DNA of 64,000 nt from Bacillota bacterium (GTDB lineage: Bacteria; Bacillota; Clostridia; Lachnospirales; Lachnospiraceae), in contig JAEXAX010000034.1 in the NCBI GenBank assembly GCA_023458035.1, positions 186,001 to 250,000 of the forward strand, read 5' to 3'. The translations under genes and the position numbers were made by a program. The notes beneath the pieces were generated by a model. It did no database searches and was not told the DNA's origin. It worked only from the letters and a program-made list of their open reading frames with translations. Positions 51,923 to 59,520 of the stretch are shown here, in pieces (position 1 is the first letter of the stretch; every line of letters begins with the position of its first letter).

Positions 51923-53185
51923 ATGAGATGTCTGGTCATTGATGATGACAAATTTGAACGAGACGGTTTGCGTTATATGATTGACCGACTGGGAATCGAG
52001 ATAGAGGTCAGTGATGTCAGAAACGGCAAGCTGGGCCTGGAGCTGATGGAGAGAGAGCACTTTGATATCGTGATCACCGATATTAAAATGCCGGTTATGG
52101 ACGGCATCGCCTTTTTGGAGCGGGCGAAGCTGCGGTGGCCGGATCGCGTCTATATTATTTACAGCGGACACAGTGATTTTGATTTTGCGAAAAAGGCGAT
52201 TTCCCTACAGGTGATGGAGTTTTTGGTAAAGCCGGTGGTAGACGCAGAGTTTGATAAGGTGATGAAAAATGCCATTCGGCATATAGAAAAAACGAAGCGG
52301 CAAATCAGCAGTGAAATGTTGAAGCATCTGAGGGACGACAGTCTCTTTTTTGATATTTCGGGAATAAATGGATACATATATTTGCTTTGGGGAGGAGAAA
52401 TAGCAGAGGAAAATCGGATTGAACTGGAAAAGGAATGTGTTTTGCTGCCGTTGGGGAACGGCCGATATTTGGCTTATCGGGATAAGAGCCGGGAACGGAA
52501 AGAGCTTCCGTGGAGCAGCTGCGGAGTCATGGGCGGTATTCGGTCAGAGGTTAGAAAGGACTGGGAGAGCGTTCGCCAAGCTTATCATCGCATAATAGAG
52601 GAGAAGGAGGCCTGCATCCTGCGCAGAGGCTTTATTGCGGAAGAACGTTTGTGCAGAACGCCGGTTTCCTGTCGGATCGAGGCCGGAGAGGGTGCAGAAG
52701 AGGAGTTGCTGGAGTTTATCAGGGGACAAGATTGTCTGCGCAAAGAGAGCCTGGTCAAGCTGATGGATTCCATATCCGATAGAGAACTGCCTTTTGCTCT
52801 AAAATGGCAGAATGCGGAGTTTTTGGAAGATCTGGAGCAAATGATTTTGGAAGGGAAAGCACAGGATGGTGTGATCTATCAGGTGAAAGCGTATATCAGC
52901 AAACACTATCATGAGGAGCTGTCGGTTGAAACACTGGCCAAGGCAGTTTATTTGACGCCCAGCTATCTTTGTACCATTTTTAAGAAAGAAACAGGCGCCA
53001 CTCTGGTCGGCTATCTGACTCAGTATCGGATTGAGCGGGCAATGGAGCTTTTAAGAGAGGGAAAGCTGAAGACGGCCCAGATCGCCAAACAGGTAGGCTA
53101 CAATAATATTTCGTATTTCAACTCGGTTTTTAAGGCGAAGGCCGGTACGACACCGGGTAACTATAGAAAGGAGCAGGGAGATTAA
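51923..53185 (+). CDS. AraC-type response regulator (YesN-like)
   Basis: 420 aa. Receiver domain with acidic pocket IDDDKFERD and phospho-acceptor Asp53 in DIVITDIKMPVMDG, Lys in VKPV; a variable middle; C-terminal AraC double helix-turn-helix (LSVETLAKAVYLTPSYLCTIFKKETG ... IAKQVGYNNISYFNSVFKAKAGTTPGNYR). Typical activator of sugar-uptake genes in Firmicutes. It overlaps the kinase gene by a few bases (ATTAA). Confidence 0.93.
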   Translation: MRCLVIDDDKFERDGLRYMIDRLGIEIEVSDVRNGKLGLELMEREHFDIVITDIKMPVMDGIAFLERAKLRWPDRVYIIYSGHSDFDFAKKAISLQVMEFLVKPVVDAEFDKVMKNAIRHIEKTKRQISSEMLKHLRDDSLFFDISGINGYIYLLWGGEIAEENRIELEKECVLLPLGNGRYLAYRDKSRERKELPWSSCGVMGGIRSEVRKDWESVRQAYHRIIEEKEACILRRGFIAEERLCRTPVSCRIEAGEGAEEELLEFIRGQDCLRKESLVKLMDSISDRELPFALKWQNAEFLEDLEQMILEGKAQDGVIYQVKAYISKHYHEELSVETLAKAVYLTPSYLCTIFKKETGATLVGYLTQYRIERAMELLREGKLKTAQIAKQVGYNNISYFNSVFKAKAGTTPGNYRKEQGD

Positions 53186-54638
53186 AACACTTAGTAAAAA
53201 AACGGTGCTGCTTTTTGTGGTGCTGATCCTTTTATGTATAGGCGCTCTTTCGTATCTGAATATTCGGCGTCAGGCAGTGCAGCAGCTGGTACGGGGCTAT
53301 CAGGACAAGGCGGAGGAGAAGCTGAATAATATAGATTCTTCCATCTCGGAAATAGAGCGGATGTTGCACTATCTCTCCAGGAATCCTGTTATGCAAAAGG
53401 TGCTCCTTGATCGCTATGATACCTTTTTGGAGGCCAATAACGAGGTGGCCAAGCATGTGGAGGGACATTTTTGGTATTTGACGACCAGTGTCAACAGCGG
53501 TATTCGGCAAATAGAAGTGATATCCTTTCGGGATATACCCTCTGTGGGAGGATTTATCTATGGTAAAGAGAAGCTGAAGGAGCATGATTGGTACGAAAAG
53601 CTTATAGAAAAGAAAAAGCGGATTTTATATACTGAGGACTCTAAGGTGTATCTGGTGTATCCGGTCTACAGCGCGCAGGGCTTTGATATGATTGGAGCGA
53701 TCTGGGTCAGGTTAGATAACGATCATCTATGGCAGTCGCATAAATCCCGCGAGGGAGTTTTGGGATGCAGATTCGGCCTGGATAGGCAGGATGTGGAACA
53801 GCAAGGAGAGTTGGACGAAGGGATTCCGGTGGAAGCGAAAAGCTCGGAAACCGGATTTTATATTACCTATGCCATTGCCGGACCGGCGCTTTTGGAGGGC
53901 GGGCTGGTGATGTTTATTTTAGTGGTATTGGGCGGCTTTGCCATTATCTTTTTGTTTCTGCATTATACCAGAAAAATCAATCGGGATTACGAGAAAAATC
54001 TGGAAGAAAAACGAAAACAGGAATACTTGCAGGCAATGGTCTTAAAGGCGCAGATCAGTCCGCACTTTCTTTATAATATTATGTCGATGATCAACTGGAA
54101 AGCCAAGTACAGCGGACAAGACGATATCAGTCAAATCAGCCTGGAACTTTCAAATTTTTATCGCACGGCGCTCAATCGAGGACAGGAAGAGATTACCGTG
54201 AAAGATGAGCTGTTGAATATTGAGAGCTATTTAAAATTAAAGCTGCAACTGGTTGAAATTCCGTTTACCTATGATATCGAGGTAGAAAGCGGCTGTGATG
54301 AGCTTCTGATGATTAATTTTATTTTGCAGCCGATTGTTGAAAATGCCATCCTACATGGCATCGGAAACCGAGAAGAGGGAGGGCATATTCAGATTTGTGT
54401 CTGCCGGCAGGCTGACAGCCTGATTTTCACTGTATCCGATAACGGGCAGGAACCGGTGTCCCAAGAGGACTTTTTCAGGAATACAAGCGGTTATGGGGTT
54501 CGCAATGTACACAAACGCATACGGCTAAAATACGGAGAGGAGTATGGTGTGTTCATGAAAAACACAAAAGACGGAACAGAGGTGACATTAAAATTAGGTA
54601 TATTAACGAAAAATATTGTTAGTATCCAAGAAAAATAG
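53181..54638 (+). CDS. sensor histidine kinase (YesM-like), probable AUU start
   Basis: 485 aa if started at ATT 53181. Two membrane helices (about residues 8-28 and 240-262) flank an extracytoplasmic sensor; HisKA-type box QISPHFLYNIMSMINWK (phosphorylated His about 295); N box QPIVENAILHGI and the ATP lid DNGQEP, SGYGVRNVHKRI. The ATT overlaps the regulator's TAA, has AAAGGAG 7 bases before it, and gives a natural N-terminus KTLSKKTVLLFVVLIL. The next start (GTG 53205) would be 31 bases from that site and cut the first helix. Confidence 0.85.
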   Translation: MKTLSKKTVLLFVVLILLCIGALSYLNIRRQAVQQLVRGYQDKAEEKLNNIDSSISEIERMLHYLSRNPVMQKVLLDRYDTFLEANNEVAKHVEGHFWYLTTSVNSGIRQIEVISFRDIPSVGGFIYGKEKLKEHDWYEKLIEKKKRILYTEDSKVYLVYPVYSAQGFDMIGAIWVRLDNDHLWQSHKSREGVLGCRFGLDRQDVEQQGELDEGIPVEAKSSETGFYITYAIAGPALLEGGLVMFILVVLGGFAIIFLFLHYTRKINRDYEKNLEEKRKQEYLQAMVLKAQISPHFLYNIMSMINWKAKYSGQDDISQISLELSNFYRTALNRGQEEITVKDELLNIESYLKLKLQLVEIPFTYDIEVESGCDELLMINFILQPIVENAILHGIGNREEGGHIQICVCRQADSLIFTVSDNGQEPVSQEDFFRNTSGYGVRNVHKRIRLKYGEEYGVFMKNTKDGTEVTLKLGILTKNIVSIQEK

Positions 54639-54699
54639 AATTTTTTTACAAGGATGAATGTGTCATACTATGGACATAGATTGAAAGGAGGAATCTTCT

Positions 54700-55974
54700 A
54701 TGAAGATGAAAAAGAACATGGTGTTGGCATTGGCGCTGGCAGGCTTGGTGATGGTCGGCTGTGGCAACAAGGCCGCGACACCGAAAAAAGAAAAAGAGGC
54801 GACATCCGAGAAAACCAAAGTCAGGATGATGTACTGGAATAAGGAAGAGACGATGGAGTCCTTCTTGAAGTTGGCGAAAGAGAAATTACCGAACGTTGAT
54901 ATCGAGTTTAATTTCGTGGCTGTTGATCAGTTTAACGGAACACTGGATACACAGATGCAGGCCGGAGAGGGCCCGGATATCCTTCCGAAGGGCGAAGCCG
55001 AAAACTACATTAAGGCCGGATATCTGATGGATTTGACCAATGAAGACTTTATGAAGAAGTATTCCAAGGCATCTTTAGATTCCATTGCATATGAAGGTAA
55101 GGTATATGGCTTGCCGGGTATTTCCTGGTTTGAGGGTATCTTCTATAATAAAGAGATTTTTGAAAAACACAGTATTCAGATTCCGAAGACGTTTGATGAA
55201 ATGATGGAGGTACACAAGAAATTAAAAGAGGCCGGAGTAAAGCCGCAGGCCTGGGGCGCAAAATCCTGGGAGCCGTTTGCGAAGAGTCCGCTTGGACTGG
55301 CGACCGTAGATTATCTGCAGGCTGATGCCGGAAAGACCTTTGACCTTTCTATCAAAAAAGGAGAGGGCAAGTTTGCCGATTCGGAATTGAAGAATATTTT
55401 TGAGAAATGGACACAGTATTTTAAAGACGGCTATGTGACGGCGGATATGCTGCAGATCGATTACGATACTGCTTTGAAGCAGTTTGCGACCGGAGAAGTG
55501 GCTATGTGGGAGAGCGGACCGTGGTCAGTCAATGCTATTTTAGAAACCAATCCGAATCTGAAATTTGACATGATGCCGTTTGTCGGCACTAAACCGGGAA
55601 ATGAACACCTGATCGGAGGCCCGGGGGTATGCTTTGGTGTGAATGCAAATTCTGATAAGAAGGAAGCAGCCATGGAAGTCATTAAGCTAATGGCGACTCC
55701 GGAAGGACAGCAGGCATTATGCGCCGGTTCACCGGGCAGCGGTTCGTTCTACGAGGGAGCAAACATCAAGATGCCGGAACAGTTTAACGGGGTATCAGAA
55801 GTACTGAATAAGGGAAATGTATATTGTCCTTGGTTTGTATGGAAAGGCGGCGACGCCTATAATGAAGCCTTGGGTAAAGGTATGCAGGAGGTGCTTCAGG
55901 GAAATATGACTGTGGATGAAGTGCTGAAGGTGATGGACCAAAAAGTGGAAGAACAGAAAATGCAGATGAAATAA
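54700..55974 (+). CDS. sugar ABC transporter substrate-binding lipoprotein
   Basis: 424 aa, family 1 extracellular solute-binding protein. Lipobox LVMVGC (Cys about 21) after a basic signal peptide. Body: VRMMYWNKEETMESFLKLAKE, MQAGEGPDIL, GLPGISWFEGIFYNKEIFEKH, FATGEVAMWESGPWSV, MPFVGTKPG. AAAGGAGG before the ATG. Expected ligand is an oligosaccharide released by the GH16 enzyme; this is inference from context. Confidence 0.93.
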   Translation: MKMKKNMVLALALAGLVMVGCGNKAATPKKEKEATSEKTKVRMMYWNKEETMESFLKLAKEKLPNVDIEFNFVAVDQFNGTLDTQMQAGEGPDILPKGEAENYIKAGYLMDLTNEDFMKKYSKASLDSIAYEGKVYGLPGISWFEGIFYNKEIFEKHSIQIPKTFDEMMEVHKKLKEAGVKPQAWGAKSWEPFAKSPLGLATVDYLQADAGKTFDLSIKKGEGKFADSELKNIFEKWTQYFKDGYVTADMLQIDYDTALKQFATGEVAMWESGPWSVNAILETNPNLKFDMMPFVGTKPGNEHLIGGPGVCFGVNANSDKKEAAMEVIKLMATPEGQQALCAGSPGSGSFYEGANIKMPEQFNGVSEVLNKGNVYCPWFVWKGGDAYNEALGKGMQEVLQGNMTVDEVLKVMDQKVEEQKMQMK

Positions 55975-55997
55975 GCAGGGATGAAATAAGGATGGAG

Positions 55998-56028
55998 AGA
56001 TGCCCCGATTGATAACTTCGGGGCATCT
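55998..56028 (+). terminator. stem-loop between binding protein and permeases
   Basis: 11-bp perfect stem AGATGCCCCGA/TCGGGGCATCT with a 9-base loop, followed by TCTGTTT. The weak T run fits partial termination or 3' mRNA protection, giving more binding protein than permease. Confidence 0.6.
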
Positions 56029-56059
56029 TCTGTTTATCGGAGATAGAGAGGGAGTAGGG

Positions 56060-56959
56060 ATGAATACAAAACGCAAGAAAAAACAAAGGAAGGAAATGCT
56101 GAAATTTCAGTCATTGCTGCTGCCGGCGTTAATACTATACATTTTATTTGTGGCAATCCCGTTTTTTACGACATTTTTCTTCAGTATCACAAACTATAAC
56201 AAATATCATCCGATAGAGTATAGTATTGTAGGCTTTAGGAATTATAGTCAGATATTTAAGATGGATATGCTGAAGATCGCGATGGGCAATTCGATACGTT
56301 ATGCCTTGCTGATGACATTTTTCCAGTCATTGATCGCCATTCCTTTGGCAGTGATCCTAAATAGAAAGCTGCGGGGCAGAAATGTATTTCGGGCGGCCTT
56401 TTTCCTACCGGCCATGTTTTCACCTTTGGTAATGGGATTTTTATGGCAGGTTATGCTGGGGCCTGCAGAAACGGGTTTGATCAACCAGCTGCTGATGAGC
56501 TTTGGAGCAAAGCCGATCGGTTTTTTGAGCAGTAAACATGGCTTAAGCTCTATTATCTTTACTCAGGTATGGCAATGGGTCGGCTGGGCTGTGGTCATTT
56601 ATTTGGCAAATTTGCAGACGATTTCAGAGGATATGATCCAGGCGGCAAAAATCGACGGAGCCAGTCGCTTCCAGATATTTTCGAAGATCACACTGCCACT
56701 CCTGTATCCGGGGGTTACCGTGGTGCTTGTCAGCTCCCTGGTCGGCGGTCTAAAGGTCTATGATATTGTACAGGCGATGACAGGCGGCGGCCCGGGATAT
56801 GCGACGGAAACGATCATCGGCGCTATGATTAAAGTGGGCTTTACAGAAGGAAATTACAGTTTGGCGGCGGCCTTCGGAGTGGTGTTCTTTGTTTTGGTCA
56901 TGGTGTTTACCATGGGCCTGTTAGGCCTGCTACGAAAATGGGAAAAGGGGGTTTCGTAA
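56060..56959 (+). CDS. sugar ABC transporter permease (MalF type)
   Basis: 299 aa with six hydrophobic segments and the EAA loop ISEDMIQAAKIDGASRFQIFSKITLPLL. Carbohydrate importer permease, CUT1 family. The start is the ATG at 56060 (MNTKRKK) after GAGGGAGTAGGG. The second permease starts directly after its stop. Confidence 0.92.
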   Translation: MNTKRKKKQRKEMLKFQSLLLPALILYILFVAIPFFTTFFFSITNYNKYHPIEYSIVGFRNYSQIFKMDMLKIAMGNSIRYALLMTFFQSLIAIPLAVILNRKLRGRNVFRAAFFLPAMFSPLVMGFLWQVMLGPAETGLINQLLMSFGAKPIGFLSSKHGLSSIIFTQVWQWVGWAVVIYLANLQTISEDMIQAAKIDGASRFQIFSKITLPLLYPGVTVVLVSSLVGGLKVYDIVQAMTGGGPGYATETIIGAMIKVGFTEGNYSLAAAFGVVFFVLVMVFTMGLLGLLRKWEKGVS

Positions 56960-57790
56960 ATGAAAGGAGAAAAGAGAGTCAATCGCTGGCTGTCGGTACT
57001 GGTGCTGCTCTTGGTTATTCTATGGTTGATTCCGGTATATTATTTGCTGGTATCCACCTTTAAGACCGGCGCTCAGGTAGCAAAAAATCCGTTGGCACTG
57101 CCTGCGAGTCTGGATTTTTCGGGTTATGTCAAGGCTTTTCACGATATGCAGTTTCCCAGAGCCTTGTTTAATACGGTCTTTATATCGGTGATGAGCGTAG
57201 TGGTCAATCTTACGGTCAGTACGCTGGCGGCCTATACGCTGGCGAGAAGAAAAAGCAAAATCAATACCGTCGTCTATATGTTTTTTCTGGTGGGCATGAT
57301 GGTGCCCGTACAGATGGGGCTGTCCAGCCTGTATCGCATTATGAGTACTCTGCATCTGGTGAATAACCTTTTTTCGGTGGTATTGATCAATGCGGCAAGC
57401 AGTACGATCAGTTCGATTTTCCTGATTAAATCCTTTATTTCATCGGCGATTCCGTTAGAGATAGAGGAGGCGGCGAAAATAGACGGCTGCGGCGTATATG
57501 CTGTGCTGTTTCGTATTGTGATTCCGCTGCTCAAGCCGGTTCTGGCTACGGTCAGTATCATGGTAATGCTCGGCACATGGAATGATTACCTGAATCCGTC
57601 GTTGTTCTTGCACAGTCGGGACAAAGGTGTGATTTTGCAGGAGGTTTATCGAAATGTAGGACAATTTTCGACTGACTGGGCCAGGCTGTTTCCAATGCTG
57701 GTGTTGGGGATTTTGCCTCTGACCATCATTTACATTTTCTTACAAAAATTTATTATCAGCGGAGTTACGCAGGGTTCCGTAAAAGGATAG
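56960..57790 (+). CDS. sugar ABC transporter permease (MalG type)
   Basis: 276 aa, six helices, EAA loop IPLEIEEAAKIDGCGVYAVLFRIVIPLL, C-terminal ISGVTQGSVKG typical of MalG-type proteins. It starts on the base after the upstream stop. No ATPase gene is in the locus, so a shared MsmX-type ATPase encoded elsewhere is likely used. Confidence 0.93.
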   Translation: MKGEKRVNRWLSVLVLLLVILWLIPVYYLLVSTFKTGAQVAKNPLALPASLDFSGYVKAFHDMQFPRALFNTVFISVMSVVVNLTVSTLAAYTLARRKSKINTVVYMFFLVGMMVPVQMGLSSLYRIMSTLHLVNNLFSVVLINAASSTISSIFLIKSFISSAIPLEIEEAAKIDGCGVYAVLFRIVIPLLKPVLATVSIMVMLGTWNDYLNPSLFLHSRDKGVILQEVYRNVGQFSTDWARLFPMLVLGILPLTIIYIFLQKFIISGVTQGSVKG

Positions 57791-57815
57791 GTGCAGGCGA
57801 GGCACGGATGAAAGG

Positions 57816-59381
57816 ATGGCTGACATGCTGGACAGACAAGAGATATGGCTTCTCCACGAAAGCTATCGGCATGGTTTGAATCAGAAAGAAGAGTTTGAGA
57901 TCGAGCAGCTGGAATACGATGACGGCTCCTTTGCGGCATATCAGCTGCTTTGGGAGGCGGAGCAGGACTGTATGGTCAGGGTACAGGAGGGATATTCCTA
58001 TACACCGCAAAGGCTGCCGGTCTATGCTCCGTATAGCGAGGGCTTTCGCTTTCGTTTTGTTGAGCCGGTGATGACAGAAAAAGGCAGGATGTGGGATCGC
58101 ATATCCGAAGATATCGAAAGAGAGTATCAAAAGGGGGAGACCGTCGTGCTGTTGGCTACCGGAGCCAAGCTTCCGGCAGACTGTACGGTTCGGCTGTCCG
58201 TCTGCCCGGCGGCTGATCACGGACAGGTCTGTTTTTCAAAGCGGCTGCCGCTCATCAGACGGGGGAGTGTGCCAAAGGCGGGGAAATACCTGGAGCTTTG
58301 GCAGCATCCGGCTACCCTGGCCAGATACTACGGGGTGACGCCCTACGGGGAGGAGCATTTTCATATTTTGACCAATTTTCTGAAACCGCTGGCCGAGCTG
58401 GGAGTGGGCAGCGTGACGGTGATCGTCAGTGACGCCCCCTGGGATGGGCAGCAAAAGCACCTGACCAATGGAGAATTTATTGACAACGTATTTGAAGTCA
58501 ATATGATACGAGTCGTCAAACGAAAGCCGCTGCAGCTGGATTTTTCCGCTCTGGACAGATACATTGATTTGTGCCGGGGCTTTGACATCGGGCCGGATAT
58601 TGACATATTCGGGCTGCTGGGCCTGTGGGGGAACAGCCGTATGAAGGTATGGGTGCAGGAAGACCAAAGCTACCTGGATCAGGATGAGTTAGAAACTTAT
58701 GTCGGCCTGCTGTATGAGCATTTTCTAAGCCGAGGCTATGACCGGGATAGTTTCATCTGTTTTGACGAACCGCAGGAAACAGAGCTGTTGTACAGACAGA
58801 TGACACGATTTGCCCGACTTTGTCCGACATGGAAATTAAAAGGCGCTTTTGATAATCCCTTGGTGGCGCGTGAACTGGCTCCTCAGACGGATGAGTACAG
58901 CACCTCCTTTTTCCTGACCTGTCGGGAAGAGGTGGCCAGGGGAAGCTCGTGGTATATTTGCTGCGGACCGCAGGAGCCAAACACCTTTATTTCCGGTTCG
59001 TTGGTACAGATTCGCGGACTGGCCTATTTGAGTCATTATTTTAAATTGAACCGGCTGCTGCGCTGGTCCGCTTTTGCCTTTGGCAAAAGAGTCAGAACAG
59101 ATGGCAGGTTTGCCGGTTTTCCGGCCGGCGACGGATTTTTATTATATCCGGGACGTTATGGTAATGCCGAGCTGAGCCTGCGATATATGCTGCTTTTGCG
59201 TTTTAAAGAGGATATGGCGATATTGGAGAGCGCCGGGCAGCACTGTCAGCCGCAGCTGGAAGCGATTTGTACAATAGCGCCGGAAAAAGCTTTATTGCCG
59301 GAATTTCAGGTGATAGAGGGATTTATTTCGAAAGAATGGCGGACATATGAGCAGGCCCGTAAAACGCTACTGGGGCGATGA
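57816..59381 (+). CDS. DUF4091-containing putative glycoside hydrolase
   Basis: 521 aa, no signal peptide. The C-terminal half reads like DUF4091: WYICCGPQEPNTFISGSLVQIRGLAYLSH, LNRLLRWSAFAFGKR, AGDGFLLYPGRYGNAELSLRYMLLL and RFKEDMAILE. The central part has HFHILTNFLKPLAELGVGSVTVIVSDAP and FICFDEPQETELL, consistent with a TIM-barrel hydrolase; an Asp-Glu pair (FDEPQE) could be catalytic. Biochemical activity of this family is largely unknown. It ends the glycan locus and is likely co-transcribed with the permeases (25-base gap). Confidence 0.75.
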   Translation: MADMLDRQEIWLLHESYRHGLNQKEEFEIEQLEYDDGSFAAYQLLWEAEQDCMVRVQEGYSYTPQRLPVYAPYSEGFRFRFVEPVMTEKGRMWDRISEDIEREYQKGETVVLLATGAKLPADCTVRLSVCPAADHGQVCFSKRLPLIRRGSVPKAGKYLELWQHPATLARYYGVTPYGEEHFHILTNFLKPLAELGVGSVTVIVSDAPWDGQQKHLTNGEFIDNVFEVNMIRVVKRKPLQLDFSALDRYIDLCRGFDIGPDIDIFGLLGLWGNSRMKVWVQEDQSYLDQDELETYVGLLYEHFLSRGYDRDSFICFDEPQETELLYRQMTRFARLCPTWKLKGAFDNPLVARELAPQTDEYSTSFFLTCREEVARGSSWYICCGPQEPNTFISGSLVQIRGLAYLSHYFKLNRLLRWSAFAFGKRVRTDGRFAGFPAGDGFLLYPGRYGNAELSLRYMLLLRFKEDMAILESAGQHCQPQLEAICTIAPEKALLPEFQVIEGFISKEWRTYEQARKTLLGR

Positions 59382-59403
59382 AGCGACAGCGCTGTAAAAT
59401 TTC

Positions 59404-59431
59404 TTGACTTACTTATGCTTTATGATACAAT
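59404..59431 (+). promoter_or_regulatory. ppdK promoter
   Basis: TTGACT, 16 bases, TACAAT preceded by TGA (extended -10), followed by a leader of about 90 bases with AGGAGG close to the ATG. Confidence 0.65.
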
Positions 59432-59520
59432 AATGTACGAGTGAGCGTTTTGTATACAATCGCCACAGGCGCGTGAGCGCGTAACCGTATAGTCTTAATT
59501 ATTTAGGAGGAAATAGCAAC

